From NCBI GenBank assembly GCA_963811685.1, contig CAWESK010000013.1, forward strand, positions 1 through 64,000: a stretch of 64,000 nucleotides of DNA. Direction: 5' to 3'. The position numbers were made by a program, and so were the translations under genes. This document shows, one piece after another, positions 18,622 through 26,307 of the stretch. How positions within the stretch are numbered: position 1 is the stretch's first letter; every line of letters begins with the position of its first letter. This DNA comes from CAIWHR01 sp963811685. GTDB lineage: Bacteria > Pseudomonadota > Gammaproteobacteria > Burkholderiales > Casimicrobiaceae. The notes under the pieces are model-generated. The model ran no database searches and was not told the DNA's origin. It was given only the letters and a program-made list of their open reading frames with translations.

Positions 18622-19209
18622 CTACCAACTCCGGACCCGGCCGGTATCGAGATGGACGAAATCCGATTGCGCGTAGTACCCGACTCCGCCCGCGCGCAGC
18701 GACGTCGCGGCATCTCGGAGATTGGCAAGCGGCACGTCCGCGAGCCGGATATCGATTGCCCGCCCTTCGAGATGAAGGCTGTGCGTGGCGACACCGCCAC
18801 CACGATGCTGCAGCAATGCGTTGGTCGCGGGCGAGCGATACCCCGATATGACCTCGTACGGGGCCCTCGTGCCGAGCACCCCGGACAGCACGTGCAGCTG
18901 ATCGAGAAGCTGCGGGTCGATCGCTTTCGACTCGCCGCTGCGGAAATCGCGCAGGAACCAGTTGACACGGTCGAGTGCCTCCGTGAGGTAAGTGCCCTCG
19001 GCGGCGTAGGTCACCGATAGCGTCTCGCCCGTGTGCGTGTGCCGGAACGACAGCGCCCGAATCCCAGCGACGCTAGCCCCCGCCCGGCGCGAAAACGCGA
19101 GCATGGAGGAGGCAGCCAGCGCAGCGCCGGCCGCGAGGAGCCTGCGACGCGAAGCCGAATGGACGCCCGGGGAAGCAACTTGGTTGCGCGGTCCTGACGA
19201 GAAGGTCAT
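18622..19209 (-). CDS. YcbK-like M15/DUF882 peptidase, Tat-exported
   Basis: The N-terminus SASRRRLLAAGAALAASSML carries a twin-arginine motif and hydrophobic core, so export of a folded protein by the Tat system is likely. The mature domain has LSFRHTHTGETLSVTYAAEG, VNWFLRDFRSGE, APYEVISGYRSPATNALL, GVATHSLHLEGRAIDIRL and DFVHLDTGRVRSW: the SGYRSP, H-x6-D and H-x-D zinc ligands of the M15/VanY-like fold are all present. In E. coli YcbK (MepK) cleaves 3-3 cross-links made by L,D-transpeptidases. Convergent with the LdtD-like gene (32 bases between stops). The ATG at 19209 lacks a strong ribosome site. Confidence 0.85.
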   Translation of the reverse strand: MTFSSGPRNQVASPGVHSASRRRLLAAGAALAASSMLAFSRRAGASVAGIRALSFRHTHTGETLSVTYAAEGTYLTEALDRVNWFLRDFRSGESKAIDPQLLDQLHVLSGVLGTRAPYEVISGYRSPATNALLQHRGGGVATHSLHLEGRAIDIRLADVPLANLRDAATSLRAGGVGYYAQSDFVHLDTGRVRSW

Positions 19210-19414
19210 GGGGGAATCGGTCGGGTCGCGTAAAAGTCCGCGAATATTACGCCTGCGCGCCGTTCGCTTCAATCGGCCGTCCGAACGACGTCCGAAATGG
19301 CCGCCAGCTCGCGATGCGCGAGTGCAATTGGGCACGCACGCCGGAGCGTTGATCGGTATCAAGCCGATGAGGGGCCTTTCTCCCAGGATGACTCGCCGGA
19401 ATGCTTAACCACGG

Positions 19415-20300
19415 CTACTGATTGACGGTCTGAGCGACCTCGGCCGACACTTTGGGCAACGCGGGTCGGCCGGCGCCGTCATCGGGCGCGGGCTTCGCGC
19501 CGTCAGCCGCGAAGATGGCATCGCACAGGCGCCGGAGCATCGGCACGCCGCGGACCTCGGTCTCGAACAGCGGCACAATAGCGCGGACGCTGTCATCGAA
19601 TTCGCGCCAGATCGTCTTCATGTGCTCCTGCTACATGGCCACGCGATTCTTGACGAACTCCGCAGAGTCCGGACCCAGCGACGCAGGGTCGATGACCATG
19701 TTGACGAGCACGCCACCCACGGGAATCCCGAAGTCCTTGAATCATTGGATGAAGCGGGTGACGACCGCGATGGGGAGTGCCTCCGCCAGCGTCACGAAGT
19801 AGAACGCCGTGAGCTTGGAGTCGGTCAGGAGCACGCGCGCGTGCTCCATCCGGTCGCGGAAGGAGACGAGGTACTCCATCAGCGGGTCGGCCTCCTTCTT
19901 CTTCGTGAAGGAGAGCATCTCGCGGAGGGTTTTCGCTTCCTCGCGGCTCTTCATCGTGTTGTTGACCCAAAGCGCGTACACCTTCGACATGCCGAGGAGC
20001 CGCCGCGCGTTGGCGGTGGGCGCGGTGTCGAAGACGTAGACGTCGTACTCGTCCTGGAACATGAGGTCGATCATGTTCTCGAACATCGCCGACTCCTCGA
20101 ACGCGGGGTTCATCGTCGCGGTCTCGACGAACTCGTCGGCCTTGGTGGTGATGTCGGCGAACTTGAGGAACCAGCGGATCTTCTCCCGGATCTGCACCTT
20201 GCTGCGCTCGATCGTCTGCTTGGTCTCGATCTCGTACGCCCAGAGGTTGGGCACGCTCTCGACGGGGACGTGCTTGCCGAGCACGTCCTGGCCGAGCAAG
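19415..20300 (-). pseudogene. ArsA-type anion-transporting ATPase, truncated and broken
   Basis: LGKHVPVESVPNLWAYEIE, EKIRWFLKFADITTKADEFV, MFENMIDLMFQDEYDVYVFD TAPTANARRLL (the DTAPTGxxLR-like Walker B region), and LVSFRDRMEHARVLLTDSKL TAFYFVTLAEALPIAVVTR then FGIPVGGVLVNMV match the family. The N-terminal part with the P-loop GKGGVGK and STDPAH motifs is missing: the sequence right of about 20300 shows neither. There is a frameshift near 19745 and an in-frame TAG at 19631-19633 (between NRVAM and QEHMKTIWREFDD). With three separate lesions including loss of the nucleotide-binding loop, this is a true pseudogene. No ars genes are nearby. Confidence 0.75.
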
Positions 20301-20585
20301 CGGTGCTCACCCGCGAGGGTCACGATCCAGCAACGCGCGTGGAGCGACGCCCCGACGACACGCTCGTCGTTTATCCGCGCTAGAGTTGGATCGGGGTTCC
20401 GACGATGGCGAGGCGCCGCCAGGGGCCTGCGCATATCGCATCATCGCCGCTACTTTGATCACAATCAACACGCTTTGCGTAATCCGGGTTGAATGTCTAG
20501 CTTGGCTCGCCCACGGCGCGATGCGATCGCGGGCCAAGGCATAGATTGGAAGCCGCCTTCCGATGATTGGAATGGAAATCCAACG

Positions 20586-20753
20586 ATGATCAGAAGCCGA
20601 TCGGCGCGGCGCACTGTTGCGCTCGTCCTTGTCGTTCTCGGAGGGCTGCTGATGGTGCTCGCACCGCCGATATGGATTGGGGCGATTGCGCTCGCGCTTG
20701 GTGTCGTCCTCGAAGTGGTTGGCATCGCGCTGGAGCATGACGGAGGCGCGTGA
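20586..20753 (+). CDS. Small two-helix membrane protein, 55 residues
   Basis: MIRSRSARRTVALVLVVLGG then LLMVLAPPIWIGAIALALGV and VLEVVGIALEHDGGA: a basic N-terminus and two short membrane helices separated by a turn at Pro-Pro. Proteins like this are common in betaproteobacteria and have no assigned function. ATG 20586 is chosen over an upstream in-frame ATG at 20493 because the added N-terminal residues are polar and unlike the family. It is followed by the Lys/Ala-rich gene on the same strand. Confidence 0.6.
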   Translation: MIRSRSARRTVALVLVVLGGLLMVLAPPIWIGAIALALGVVLEVVGIALEHDGGA

Positions 20754-20860
20754 ACGTGATCGGCCGCTCGCGAATTCTCGCTCTCTATCATGCGAACCAA
20801 AGGACGCAATAATGAAATTTGGACGATGGCCGTAATCGTGATGAGAGAGTCGAGGTCAAT

Positions 20861-21361
20861 ATGGTCAAGCGAAAGGTCGTAAGAACCAGGAACGCTGGCA
20901 AATCCGGCGGCAAGGCAATGGAGGCGGCTGCGCGCTCACAGCCGGCTGCGAAGCGCGGCAGTGCGGGCGAAGCCGAGGCTGCAGCGGGGCAGGCGTGGAC
21001 CGCAGTGAAGGAGGCTGTGAGAGCGGGCAAGGTGCAGCCCGTAACTGCGGCGCGCGCGACAGGAAAAGCCGTTCGAAACGTTGCGAGGTCCGGAGCAAAA
21101 CAGACGGGTGTCGCCGCCGAGACGCTCGCCAGGGCCGTGGAAGAAATTCTTGTGTCCGCCGTGAGCGAGGCCAAGGATGCCGCCCAGGCTGCTCGAGACG
21201 CGGCAAGAGAGGTCGAGAGGTCAGTAAGCCGCGCGTTGAAGGCGATCAGGACTGCCGTCAGGAAGCGTGCCAGGGTGGCCGTCGACGAGGCCACGCGGAA
21301 GCGTCCGGGCGCAGCGGCCAAGAAAAAGGCGCGAAAGCCCGTGCGTACGTCCTCCCAATAG
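20861..21361 (+). CDS. Lys/Ala/Arg-rich histone H1-like protein
   Basis: ATG 20861 is preceded by GAGGT. The 166-residue product is made almost wholly of Ala, Lys, Arg, Val and Glu, with helical heptad-like stretches (EAEAAAGQAWTAVKEAVRAG, SEAKDAAQAARDAAREVERS) and a strongly basic tail (KKKARKPVRTSSQ). The ends resemble the Lys-Pro-Ala tails of bacterial H1-like proteins; the centre resembles amphipathic helices of phasin-like proteins. DNA binding is the simplest guess, but it is based on composition only. No membrane segment is present. Low-complexity makes homology claims unsafe. Confidence 0.6.
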   Translation: MVKRKVVRTRNAGKSGGKAMEAAARSQPAAKRGSAGEAEAAAGQAWTAVKEAVRAGKVQPVTAARATGKAVRNVARSGAKQTGVAAETLARAVEEILVSAVSEAKDAAQAARDAAREVERSVSRALKAIRTAVRKRARVAVDEATRKRPGAAAKKKARKPVRTSSQ

Positions 21362-21429
21362 ACCGTGCGGGGCGGCGTCGACCGGTTACGTAACGCGGGG
21401 GGAGTTTCCCGAAAGGGCTGATGCTGCCC

Positions 21430-22200
21430 TCAGCGGCGCGGCCTTCGCGAATGCGCGATGGCCGGCGTCGCCTCCTCAATATCCGCCTTGATCCCCGCCT
21501 GCAACAGTTCAAGGGCGGCAGCCGGTTCGTCGGCGAACTGGAACAGCGCAAGATCATCGCTGCTGATCATACCGTGCCGGACGAGAGCGTCGAAATTGAT
21601 GATTTCGGCCCAATAGCTCGATCCGTACAGCACGACCGGAATGTGTCGATCGAGCTTCCTCGTCTGCATCAACGTCAGGATCTCGGTCAACTCATCGAGG
21701 GTGCCGAAACCCCCGGGGAATACGACCAGCGCGCGCGCCAGATGCGCAAACCACAACTTGCGCATGAAGAAGTAGTGAAACTCGAACGCCAGTGCCGATG
21801 TGATGTAAGGGTTCGGATGCTGCTCGCGCGGCAACGTAATGTTGAGGCCGATGGTCTTGCCACCAGCCTCGAAGGCGCCGCGGTTGGCGGCCTCCATGAT
21901 GCCGGTGCCTCCACCCGTGCAGACGACGTACCGGTGTGCGCGCGAGGGAAGACTCTTCGACCAAAGGGTGATCAGACGCGCCAGCTCGCGCGCCGCGTCG
22001 TAGTAGCGGGCGAGCGGTCCCTCGGGTGCGGCCCGCGCGGACCCGAAGAACACGATCGTGTCGCAAACATGCTCGCGCTGAAACGTACGCATCGGCTCGA
22101 GGTACTCAGCAAGGATGCGAAGCGGTCGCGCATCGTCGCTGTCGAGGAATTCCTCGTTCTTGTAGGCGACGGGCTTGCGTGGGGGATCTCTGAATTTCAT
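21430..22200 (-). CDS. LOG-family protein (putative nucleotide 5'-monophosphate ribohydrolase)
   Basis: FFGSARAAPEGPLARYYDAA, VVCTGGGTGIMEAANRGAFE AGG and VVFPGGFGTLDELTEILTLM contain the GGGxGxME and PGGxGTxxE motifs of the LOG family, once called lysine decarboxylases. Members remove ribose 5'-phosphate from cytokinin nucleotides or other nucleoside monophosphates in the cytoplasm. The 256-residue length is at the longer end (the N-terminal 50 residues, MKFRDPPRKPVAYKNEEFLD, are an extension seen in many proteobacterial homologues). ATG 22200 overlaps the TGA of the upstream nuclease gene by four bases (ATGA), so the two are translationally coupled. Confidence 0.9.
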   Translation of the reverse strand: MKFRDPPRKPVAYKNEEFLDSDDARPLRILAEYLEPMRTFQREHVCDTIVFFGSARAAPEGPLARYYDAARELARLITLWSKSLPSRAHRYVVCTGGGTGIMEAANRGAFEAGGKTIGLNITLPREQHPNPYITSALAFEFHYFFMRKLWFAHLARALVVFPGGFGTLDELTEILTLMQTRKLDRHIPVVLYGSSYWAEIINFDALVRHGMISSDDLALFQFADEPAAALELLQAGIKADIEEATPAIAHSRRPRR

Positions 22201-23678
22201 GGTCTTGGGGGCACGGCCGCGAAGTCGATGAAGCCGCGCGCGACATCGGCGTGGACCAGTTGCACCCGGACGCGGTCCCCCACATCGAGGCCCTCGAATC
22301 CGCGGATAACCCGACCCTCCGTAGTCGGCCCGGAAATTCGTACCCAAGTTCCTTTTTCCGAGGCACCGGTCACGATCGCTTCGAACCGCGCACCGATCCG
22401 CGATAGAAGGAGGAGTGCAGCCGCAGACTTCGCCACCCGCCGTTCCACCTTGGCCGCGTTGTCTTCCTGGTCCGTGCAGTGGCGCGCCAATGTCGCGAGT
22501 TCGCCGGTTGTGTACGCCGGCGAGTGCAGGCCGAGCGCCGATTTCAGAATGCGTTGGGCGATGAGATCGGGATACCGGCGATTCGGCGCCGTGGAATGCG
22601 TGTAATCCTTCACGGCCAATCCAAAATGCCCCTCGGAGGCTTGGCCCGGTATCTCGAGCGCGTACTCGCCCCTGCCGAGCAGCTTGATGATGGCGAGCGA
22701 AAGGTCGGAAAAGCGTACCGGGTCGATCCGGCGGCGCTTCGTCAGGAAGGCATCCAGCGAAGCAGCGTCCGGTTTCACGGGCAACCGCTCACCCAGATCA
22801 GCGGCCAGCGCCACGATCCGGTCCCAGCGCTTCGGCGTTTGCAGTACCCTGCGCAGCGACGGCAGACCTTTTCGATCGAGATACGTCGCGGTCACGCCGT
22901 TGGCCGCGATCATGAAGTCCTCGATAAGCTCCTTCGCCCGGTTCCGTTCGTCCGGCACCAGGTCGGCGAGCACCCCGTCGTCGAACACTGCCCGGGCCTC
23001 CAGCGTTTCGAGGTGCAGTGCGCCATGCGCGTGACGCACGCGCTTCAACGCCTGTGCCGTCCGATCCTGGATTCGGATCTGCTGCTCCATTCCTGGAATG
23101 GCCGCAACCTTCGGCGGCGCAGGGGCTCCGCCCTCGAGCCACGCGGCGAGCCCATTGTAGGCAAGCTTGGCGCGATTGAGAACGGCTGCCTGGTAGATGT
23201 CGGAACCCGTCACCGTTCCATCGGCGGCAACCACCATTTCGACCACGATCGCCAGTCGTTCCTGACCCTCGCCCAATGACGTCAGGTCGGTAGACAGTCT
23301 TTCCGGCAGCATCGGAAAGATTTCCGCGGGCGTGTAGACAGACGTGGTGTTGGTCCACGCGTGGCCGTCAATCGCGGAGTCCTTCTTCACCAGTGCGTCG
23401 ACATCCGCGACGGCGACCAGGATCTTCACCGTCCCGACCGCCATGGGTTCAGCAACCGACAGCTGATCGAGGTCGCGCGAGTCGTCGTTGTCGATCGAAG
23501 CCCAGAGCAGATTCCGCAAATCGCGAATCGGGGCACCGGACGCCGTGGCGGCATGCGTGATACGTCGAGTCTCTGCAACAACGGCAGGCGAAAAATCTGG
23601 CAGCAGCCCGCGCTGCAGCATCGCTTCGTGCGCGATGGCCCGAAGATCGTTCTTGCCGGCTCCATGCGTGGCCGCCAT
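22197..23678 (-). CDS. RNase II/R-type exoribonuclease (RNB domain)
   Basis: 493 residues. The catalytic RNB domain begins with RNLLWASIDNDDSRDLDQLS, giving the clustered Asp residues that bind Mg2+; VAVADVDALVKKDSAIDGHA and SVYTPAEIFPMLPERLSTDL TSL are typical, as are the later DYTHSTAPNRRYPDLIAQR and an end S1 domain (GARFEAIVTGASEKGTWVRI). The cold-shock domains at the front of E. coli RNase II and R are absent, so this is the short RNB form found in many beta- and gammaproteobacteria. It degrades RNA 3' to 5'. Coupled to the LOG gene by an ATGA overlap. ATG 23678 is preceded by GAGTAAG only, so the ribosome site is modest. Confidence 0.9.
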   Translation of the reverse strand: MAATHGAGKNDLRAIAHEAMLQRGLLPDFSPAVVAETRRITHAATASGAPIRDLRNLLWASIDNDDSRDLDQLSVAEPMAVGTVKILVAVADVDALVKKDSAIDGHAWTNTTSVYTPAEIFPMLPERLSTDLTSLGEGQERLAIVVEMVVAADGTVTGSDIYQAAVLNRAKLAYNGLAAWLEGGAPAPPKVAAIPGMEQQIRIQDRTAQALKRVRHAHGALHLETLEARAVFDDGVLADLVPDERNRAKELIEDFMIAANGVTATYLDRKGLPSLRRVLQTPKRWDRIVALAADLGERLPVKPDAASLDAFLTKRRRIDPVRFSDLSLAIIKLLGRGEYALEIPGQASEGHFGLAVKDYTHSTAPNRRYPDLIAQRILKSALGLHSPAYTTGELATLARHCTDQEDNAAKVERRVAKSAAALLLLSRIGARFEAIVTGASEKGTWVRISGPTTEGRVIRGFEGLDVGDRVRVQLVHADVARGFIDFAAVPPRP

Positions 23679-23877
23679 GTGCTTACTCCAGTCCGATGGC
23701 TTTGCTTGAGCCGCGTCGGTTAATCGTCTCGGCTGCCGAGACGGAGCGCAAGGCCGAATGGGCGTGGTTCATGTCCATCACCGAAACAGGAGGGTAATTT
23801 TTCGAAAGAGCCGGCGCACTAGTGCTGCAATCTCGTGATCAGTCATCTCTCCACAACATAGGGATTTGTGACAGTTC

Positions 23878-24105
23878 ATGCCCGGCCAGCTGCACTTCCC
23901 CGCGATCCTCGTCCCGTTCCCCTTCCGCTTCCGCGATCCGATCTCGGGCAAGTGGGTGCGCGCTCGGTACAAGGCAGAGCGCGGCGTGACCGCGGCGCGG
24001 TATGCCGAGTGGGGGATCATTTTAGGGAGTAGGAGCTGCGATGGCCGAAGGAAGGGTCAGGTGCGTTCAACCCGAGGCAATCGTGAAAGAACTAGGAGAA
24101 CGTAA
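23878..24105 (+). CDS. Small accessory protein with FRFRDP-GKWVRARY motif
   Basis: MPGQLHFPAILVPFPFRFRD then PISGKWVRARYKAERGVTAA RYAEWGI. I recall this FRxRDPxTGKWVRARYxAE...RxAEWEI pattern from small proteins of unknown role on plasmids and islands of Burkholderiales. After AEWGI the sequence departs from what I would expect, so the gene may be frameshifted or truncated at its 3' end. It faces the small winged-helix gene and the tRNA-fMet. Function unknown. Confidence 0.45.
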   Translation: MPGQLHFPAILVPFPFRFRDPISGKWVRARYKAERGVTAARYAEWGIILGSRSCDGRRKGQVRSTRGNRERTRRT

Positions 24106-24141
24106 TGGAACGCCGCGGTGATTGCGGCCGCGAGCTGCGGA

Positions 24142-24387
24142 CTACGTCGTCGGCTTTGTCCTTCGACCGGCGGCCGGAGGTGGTGCATAGCCCGACACGC
24201 GGCACTGTAACGCGTCGATCCTCGTGCCGCGGTCAAAGCGGGTCAATTGGCACGTAACGATTTCCCCCGTCGCGGCCAAGCCGGCCAGCCGCTTGCGCAC
24301 CGTGGCCAGCGGCACGCCCATCTCTTTGGCAATCTCCAAATCGAGCCGCTGACCATATTGCTTCAAGCACCGCAGGGTTTCAATCAT
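24142..24387 (-). CDS. Small winged-helix DNA-binding protein
   Basis: MIETLRCLKQYGQRLDLEIA then KEMGVPLATVRKRLAGLAAT GEIVTCQLTRFDRGTRIDAL QCRVSGYAPP: a helix-turn-helix (LDLEIAKEMGVPLATVRKRL) with a short beta wing, 81 residues. Similar small regulators occur on plasmids and islands in Burkholderiales, often near the FRxRDP-type protein seen here. I take ATG 24387, which gives the compact domain; an ATG at 24423 adds 12 residues. Three GGTTAC repeats lie upstream and are likely its own operator (inference). It sits between the accessory gene and tRNA-fMet. Confidence 0.65.
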   Translation of the reverse strand: MIETLRCLKQYGQRLDLEIAKEMGVPLATVRKRLAGLAATGEIVTCQLTRFDRGTRIDALQCRVSGYAPPPAAGRRTKPTT

Positions 24388-24463
24388 GGCTACTGTCCTG
24401 GCGCGATGGCGGCAATATTGCACCTTTGACTGAGAGGCGGAAAACGCCCAATTCGCGATTCGC

Positions 24464-24489
24464 GTAACCTTGGTAACCTTGGCGTAACC
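24464..24489 (-). promoter_or_regulatory. Three GGTTAC direct repeats upstream of the wHTH gene
   Basis: On the minus strand GGTTAC occurs at 24484-24489, 24473-24478 and 24464-24469, with the first two separated by GCCAA and the last two by CAA. The spacing of 9 to 11 bases places them on about the same face of the helix. They lie about 77 bases before the start of the winged-helix gene, so they may be the operator for that protein. Confidence 0.5.
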
Positions 24490-24502
24490 GCGGCCGGAAA
24501 CT

Positions 24503-24535
24503 AAAATGGCCCGCCCGAGGGCAAGCCATTGAATT
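24503..24535 (-). terminator. Terminator after tRNA-fMet
   Basis: On the minus strand ATGGCTTGCCC pairs with GGGCGGGCCAT across a two-base loop, followed by TTTAG. It begins ten bases beyond the encoded CCA and would end the tRNA transcript. Confidence 0.7.
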
Positions 24536-24538
24536 TAT

Positions 24539-24615
24539 TGGTTGCGGGGGAAGGATTTGAACCTTCGACCTTCGGGTTATGAGCCCGACGAGCTGCCAGA
24601 CTGCTCCACCCCGCG
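24539..24615 (-). tRNA. Initiator tRNA-fMet (CAT anticodon)
   Basis: A 77-base cloverleaf with encoded CCA at its 3' end. The acceptor begins CGCGGGG and ends CCCCGCAACCA, leaving the C1-A72 mismatch that marks bacterial initiator tRNA. The anticodon stem-loop CGGGCTCATAACCCG has the three G-C pairs required by the initiation machinery, and the T-loop GGTTCAAATCC is standard. It is flanked on its 3' side by accessory genes and on its 5' side by an ABC importer operon. Confidence 0.97.
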
Positions 24616-24673
24616 ATTGGGAGGCGAAGTATAGCGCAGTCGGCGATTTTGCGTCAAACGCTGTCCCGTGCTC

Positions 24674-25489
24674 TCACAGCGCTTCGGTCTCCGCCGCGCG
24701 CGGCCGCCATACGAGCAGGCGCGCTTCGGCGTGGGTCACGATCACGTCCAGCACGAGCGCGAATCCCGTCAGCACCAGAATCCCTGCGAACACCGTGTTG
24801 ATGTCGAAGACGCCTTCGGCCTGCAGGATCAGGTAGCCGACGCCCTTCGCCGAGCCGAGGTACTCGCCGACCACCGCGCCGACGAAGGCCATGCCGACCG
24901 ATGTGTGCAGGCTCGAGAACACCCACGACGTCGCCGACGGCAGATAGATGCTCGTCAGGAGCTGCCGCTTCGACGCGCCCAGCATGCGCGCATTGGCGAG
25001 GATCGTCGGGCTCACTTCCTTGATGCCCTGGAAGACGTTGAAGAATACGATAAAGAAGACGAGCGTCACGCCCAGTGCGACCTTCGACGTGATCCCGAGC
25101 CCGAACCACACGGCGAAGATCGGCGCGAGGATCACGCGCGGCATCGCGTTGGCCGCCTTGATGTAGGGATCAGCGAGCGCCGATGCGAACGGCGACAGCG
25201 CGAGCCACAGACCGATCACGAGACCCAGCACGCTGCCGACGGCGAAGGCCAGCAGCGTCTCGATCAGCGTGACGGCGAGATGCGGATAGATCTTGCCGCC
25301 GGTGAACCACTCCCAGATGACCTTCAGCACCTCGATCGGCTTGCCGAAGAAGAACGCGGTGTTCTTGGCGAACTCGGGCGACACGATGCCGGGCGTGGTC
25401 ATCGCGTACCAGAACGCGAAGACGGCGCAGAGCAGCAGCACGTGAAACACGGCGAGCCGCGCGCGCGAGTCAGTGGCGGCTTTGCGCAT
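24674..25489 (-). CDS. ABC transporter permease (SsuC/TauC/NrtB type)
   Basis: 271 residues with about six membrane helices. The segment VWFGLGITSKVALGVTLVFF and the EAA loop (GASKRQLLTSIYLPSATSWV) that contacts the ATPase are typical of BPD_transp_1 permeases for sulfonates, taurine, nitrate or pyrimidine precursors. It starts at ATG 25489, inside the last bases of the ATPase gene, so translation is coupled. Third gene of a binding protein-ATPase-permease importer; it ends 59 bases before tRNA-fMet on the same strand. Confidence 0.9.
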   Translation of the reverse strand: MRKAATDSRARLAVFHVLLLCAVFAFWYAMTTPGIVSPEFAKNTAFFFGKPIEVLKVIWEWFTGGKIYPHLAVTLIETLLAFAVGSVLGLVIGLWLALSPFASALADPYIKAANAMPRVILAPIFAVWFGLGITSKVALGVTLVFFIVFFNVFQGIKEVSPTILANARMLGASKRQLLTSIYLPSATSWVFSSLHTSVGMAFVGAVVGEYLGSAKGVGYLILQAEGVFDINTVFAGILVLTGFALVLDVIVTHAEARLLVWRPRAAETEAL

Positions 25490-26307
25490 AGCCCTTCAGC
25501 ACCTCGGATTTCATTGCGTGCCAGATCGCGCTGTGGAGCTCGACGAAACGCGGCGTCATCCGGATTTCGGCGACGTCGCGCGGGCGCGGCAGATCGATCG
25601 CGAATTCGCCGATCGGATGCGTGGCCGGCCCCGCGGAAAGCACGATCGACGCGGTCGGACAGCGAGATCGCTTCCTCGAGATCGTGCGTGATGAACAGCA
25701 CCGACTTGCGGTCGGCGCTCCACAGGTCGAGAAGCTCGTTTTCCATCAGCTGCCGCGTCTGGATGTCGAGCGCCGAAAACGGCTCGTCCATCAGCAGGAG
25801 CTGCGGGTCGAGGATCAGCATCTGCGCGAGCGCGACGCGCTTGCGCATTCCGCCCGAAAGCTGGTGCGGAAAGCGGTCCTCGAATCCGGCGAGGCCGACC
25901 CGCGCGAGCCAGTCGCGCGCGCGCGTCGCCGCCTCGGCGCCGGCGACGCCATGAAACTCGAGCCCCGCGCGGACATTCGAGAGCGCGCTGCGCCACGGCA
26001 TCAGCGCGTCGGCCTGGAACATGTAACCCGCATGCTCGTTGATGCCGGCGAGCTCGGCGCCGTGGATGCGCACGCTGCCGGAGGACGGCGCGAGCAAGCC
26101 CGCCGCGACGTTCAGCAGCGTCGACTTGCCGCAGCCGGTGGGCCCGACGACGGAAACGAACTCGCCGGGCGCAATCGCGAGCGAAACGTCCTTGACCGCC
26201 GTGTAGTGTCCCGCGGCGGCGCCCTTCGCGGCGCGCGCGGCGAACGTGCAGGTGATCCGGTCGAGCGCGAGCGCCGGGATCGGCAACGACGTCGACGCGA
26301 GGCTCAC
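25470..26307 (-). pseudogene. ABC importer ATPase (SsuB/TauB type), one frameshift
   Basis: GTG 26307 overlaps the TGA of the binding-protein gene (GTGA). VSVVGPTGCGKSTLLNVAAG (Walker A), HAGYMFQADALMPWRSALSN (Q-loop), HQLSGGMRKRVALAQMLILD (signature), LLLMDEPFSALD (Walker B) and VLFITHDLEEAISLSDRV (H-loop) are all present. The span is 838 bases, one more than a multiple of three: after SDRV an extra base near 25657 shifts the frame; the continuing frame reads VLSAGPATHPIGEFAIDLPR and ends with KGYAQSRH at 25470. Since all motifs precede the shift and the tail is otherwise intact, a sequence error is quite possible. Confidence 0.8.

Noticed and set aside
24464..24489. GGTTAC repeats as a CRISPR array or replication origin
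   Set aside because: Only three six-base copies with 3-5 base gaps; far too short for CRISPR and no replication gene is nearby.
24668..25954. 428-codon plus-strand open frame across the ABC importer
   Set aside because: Antisense to permease and ATPase genes that carry all expected motifs.
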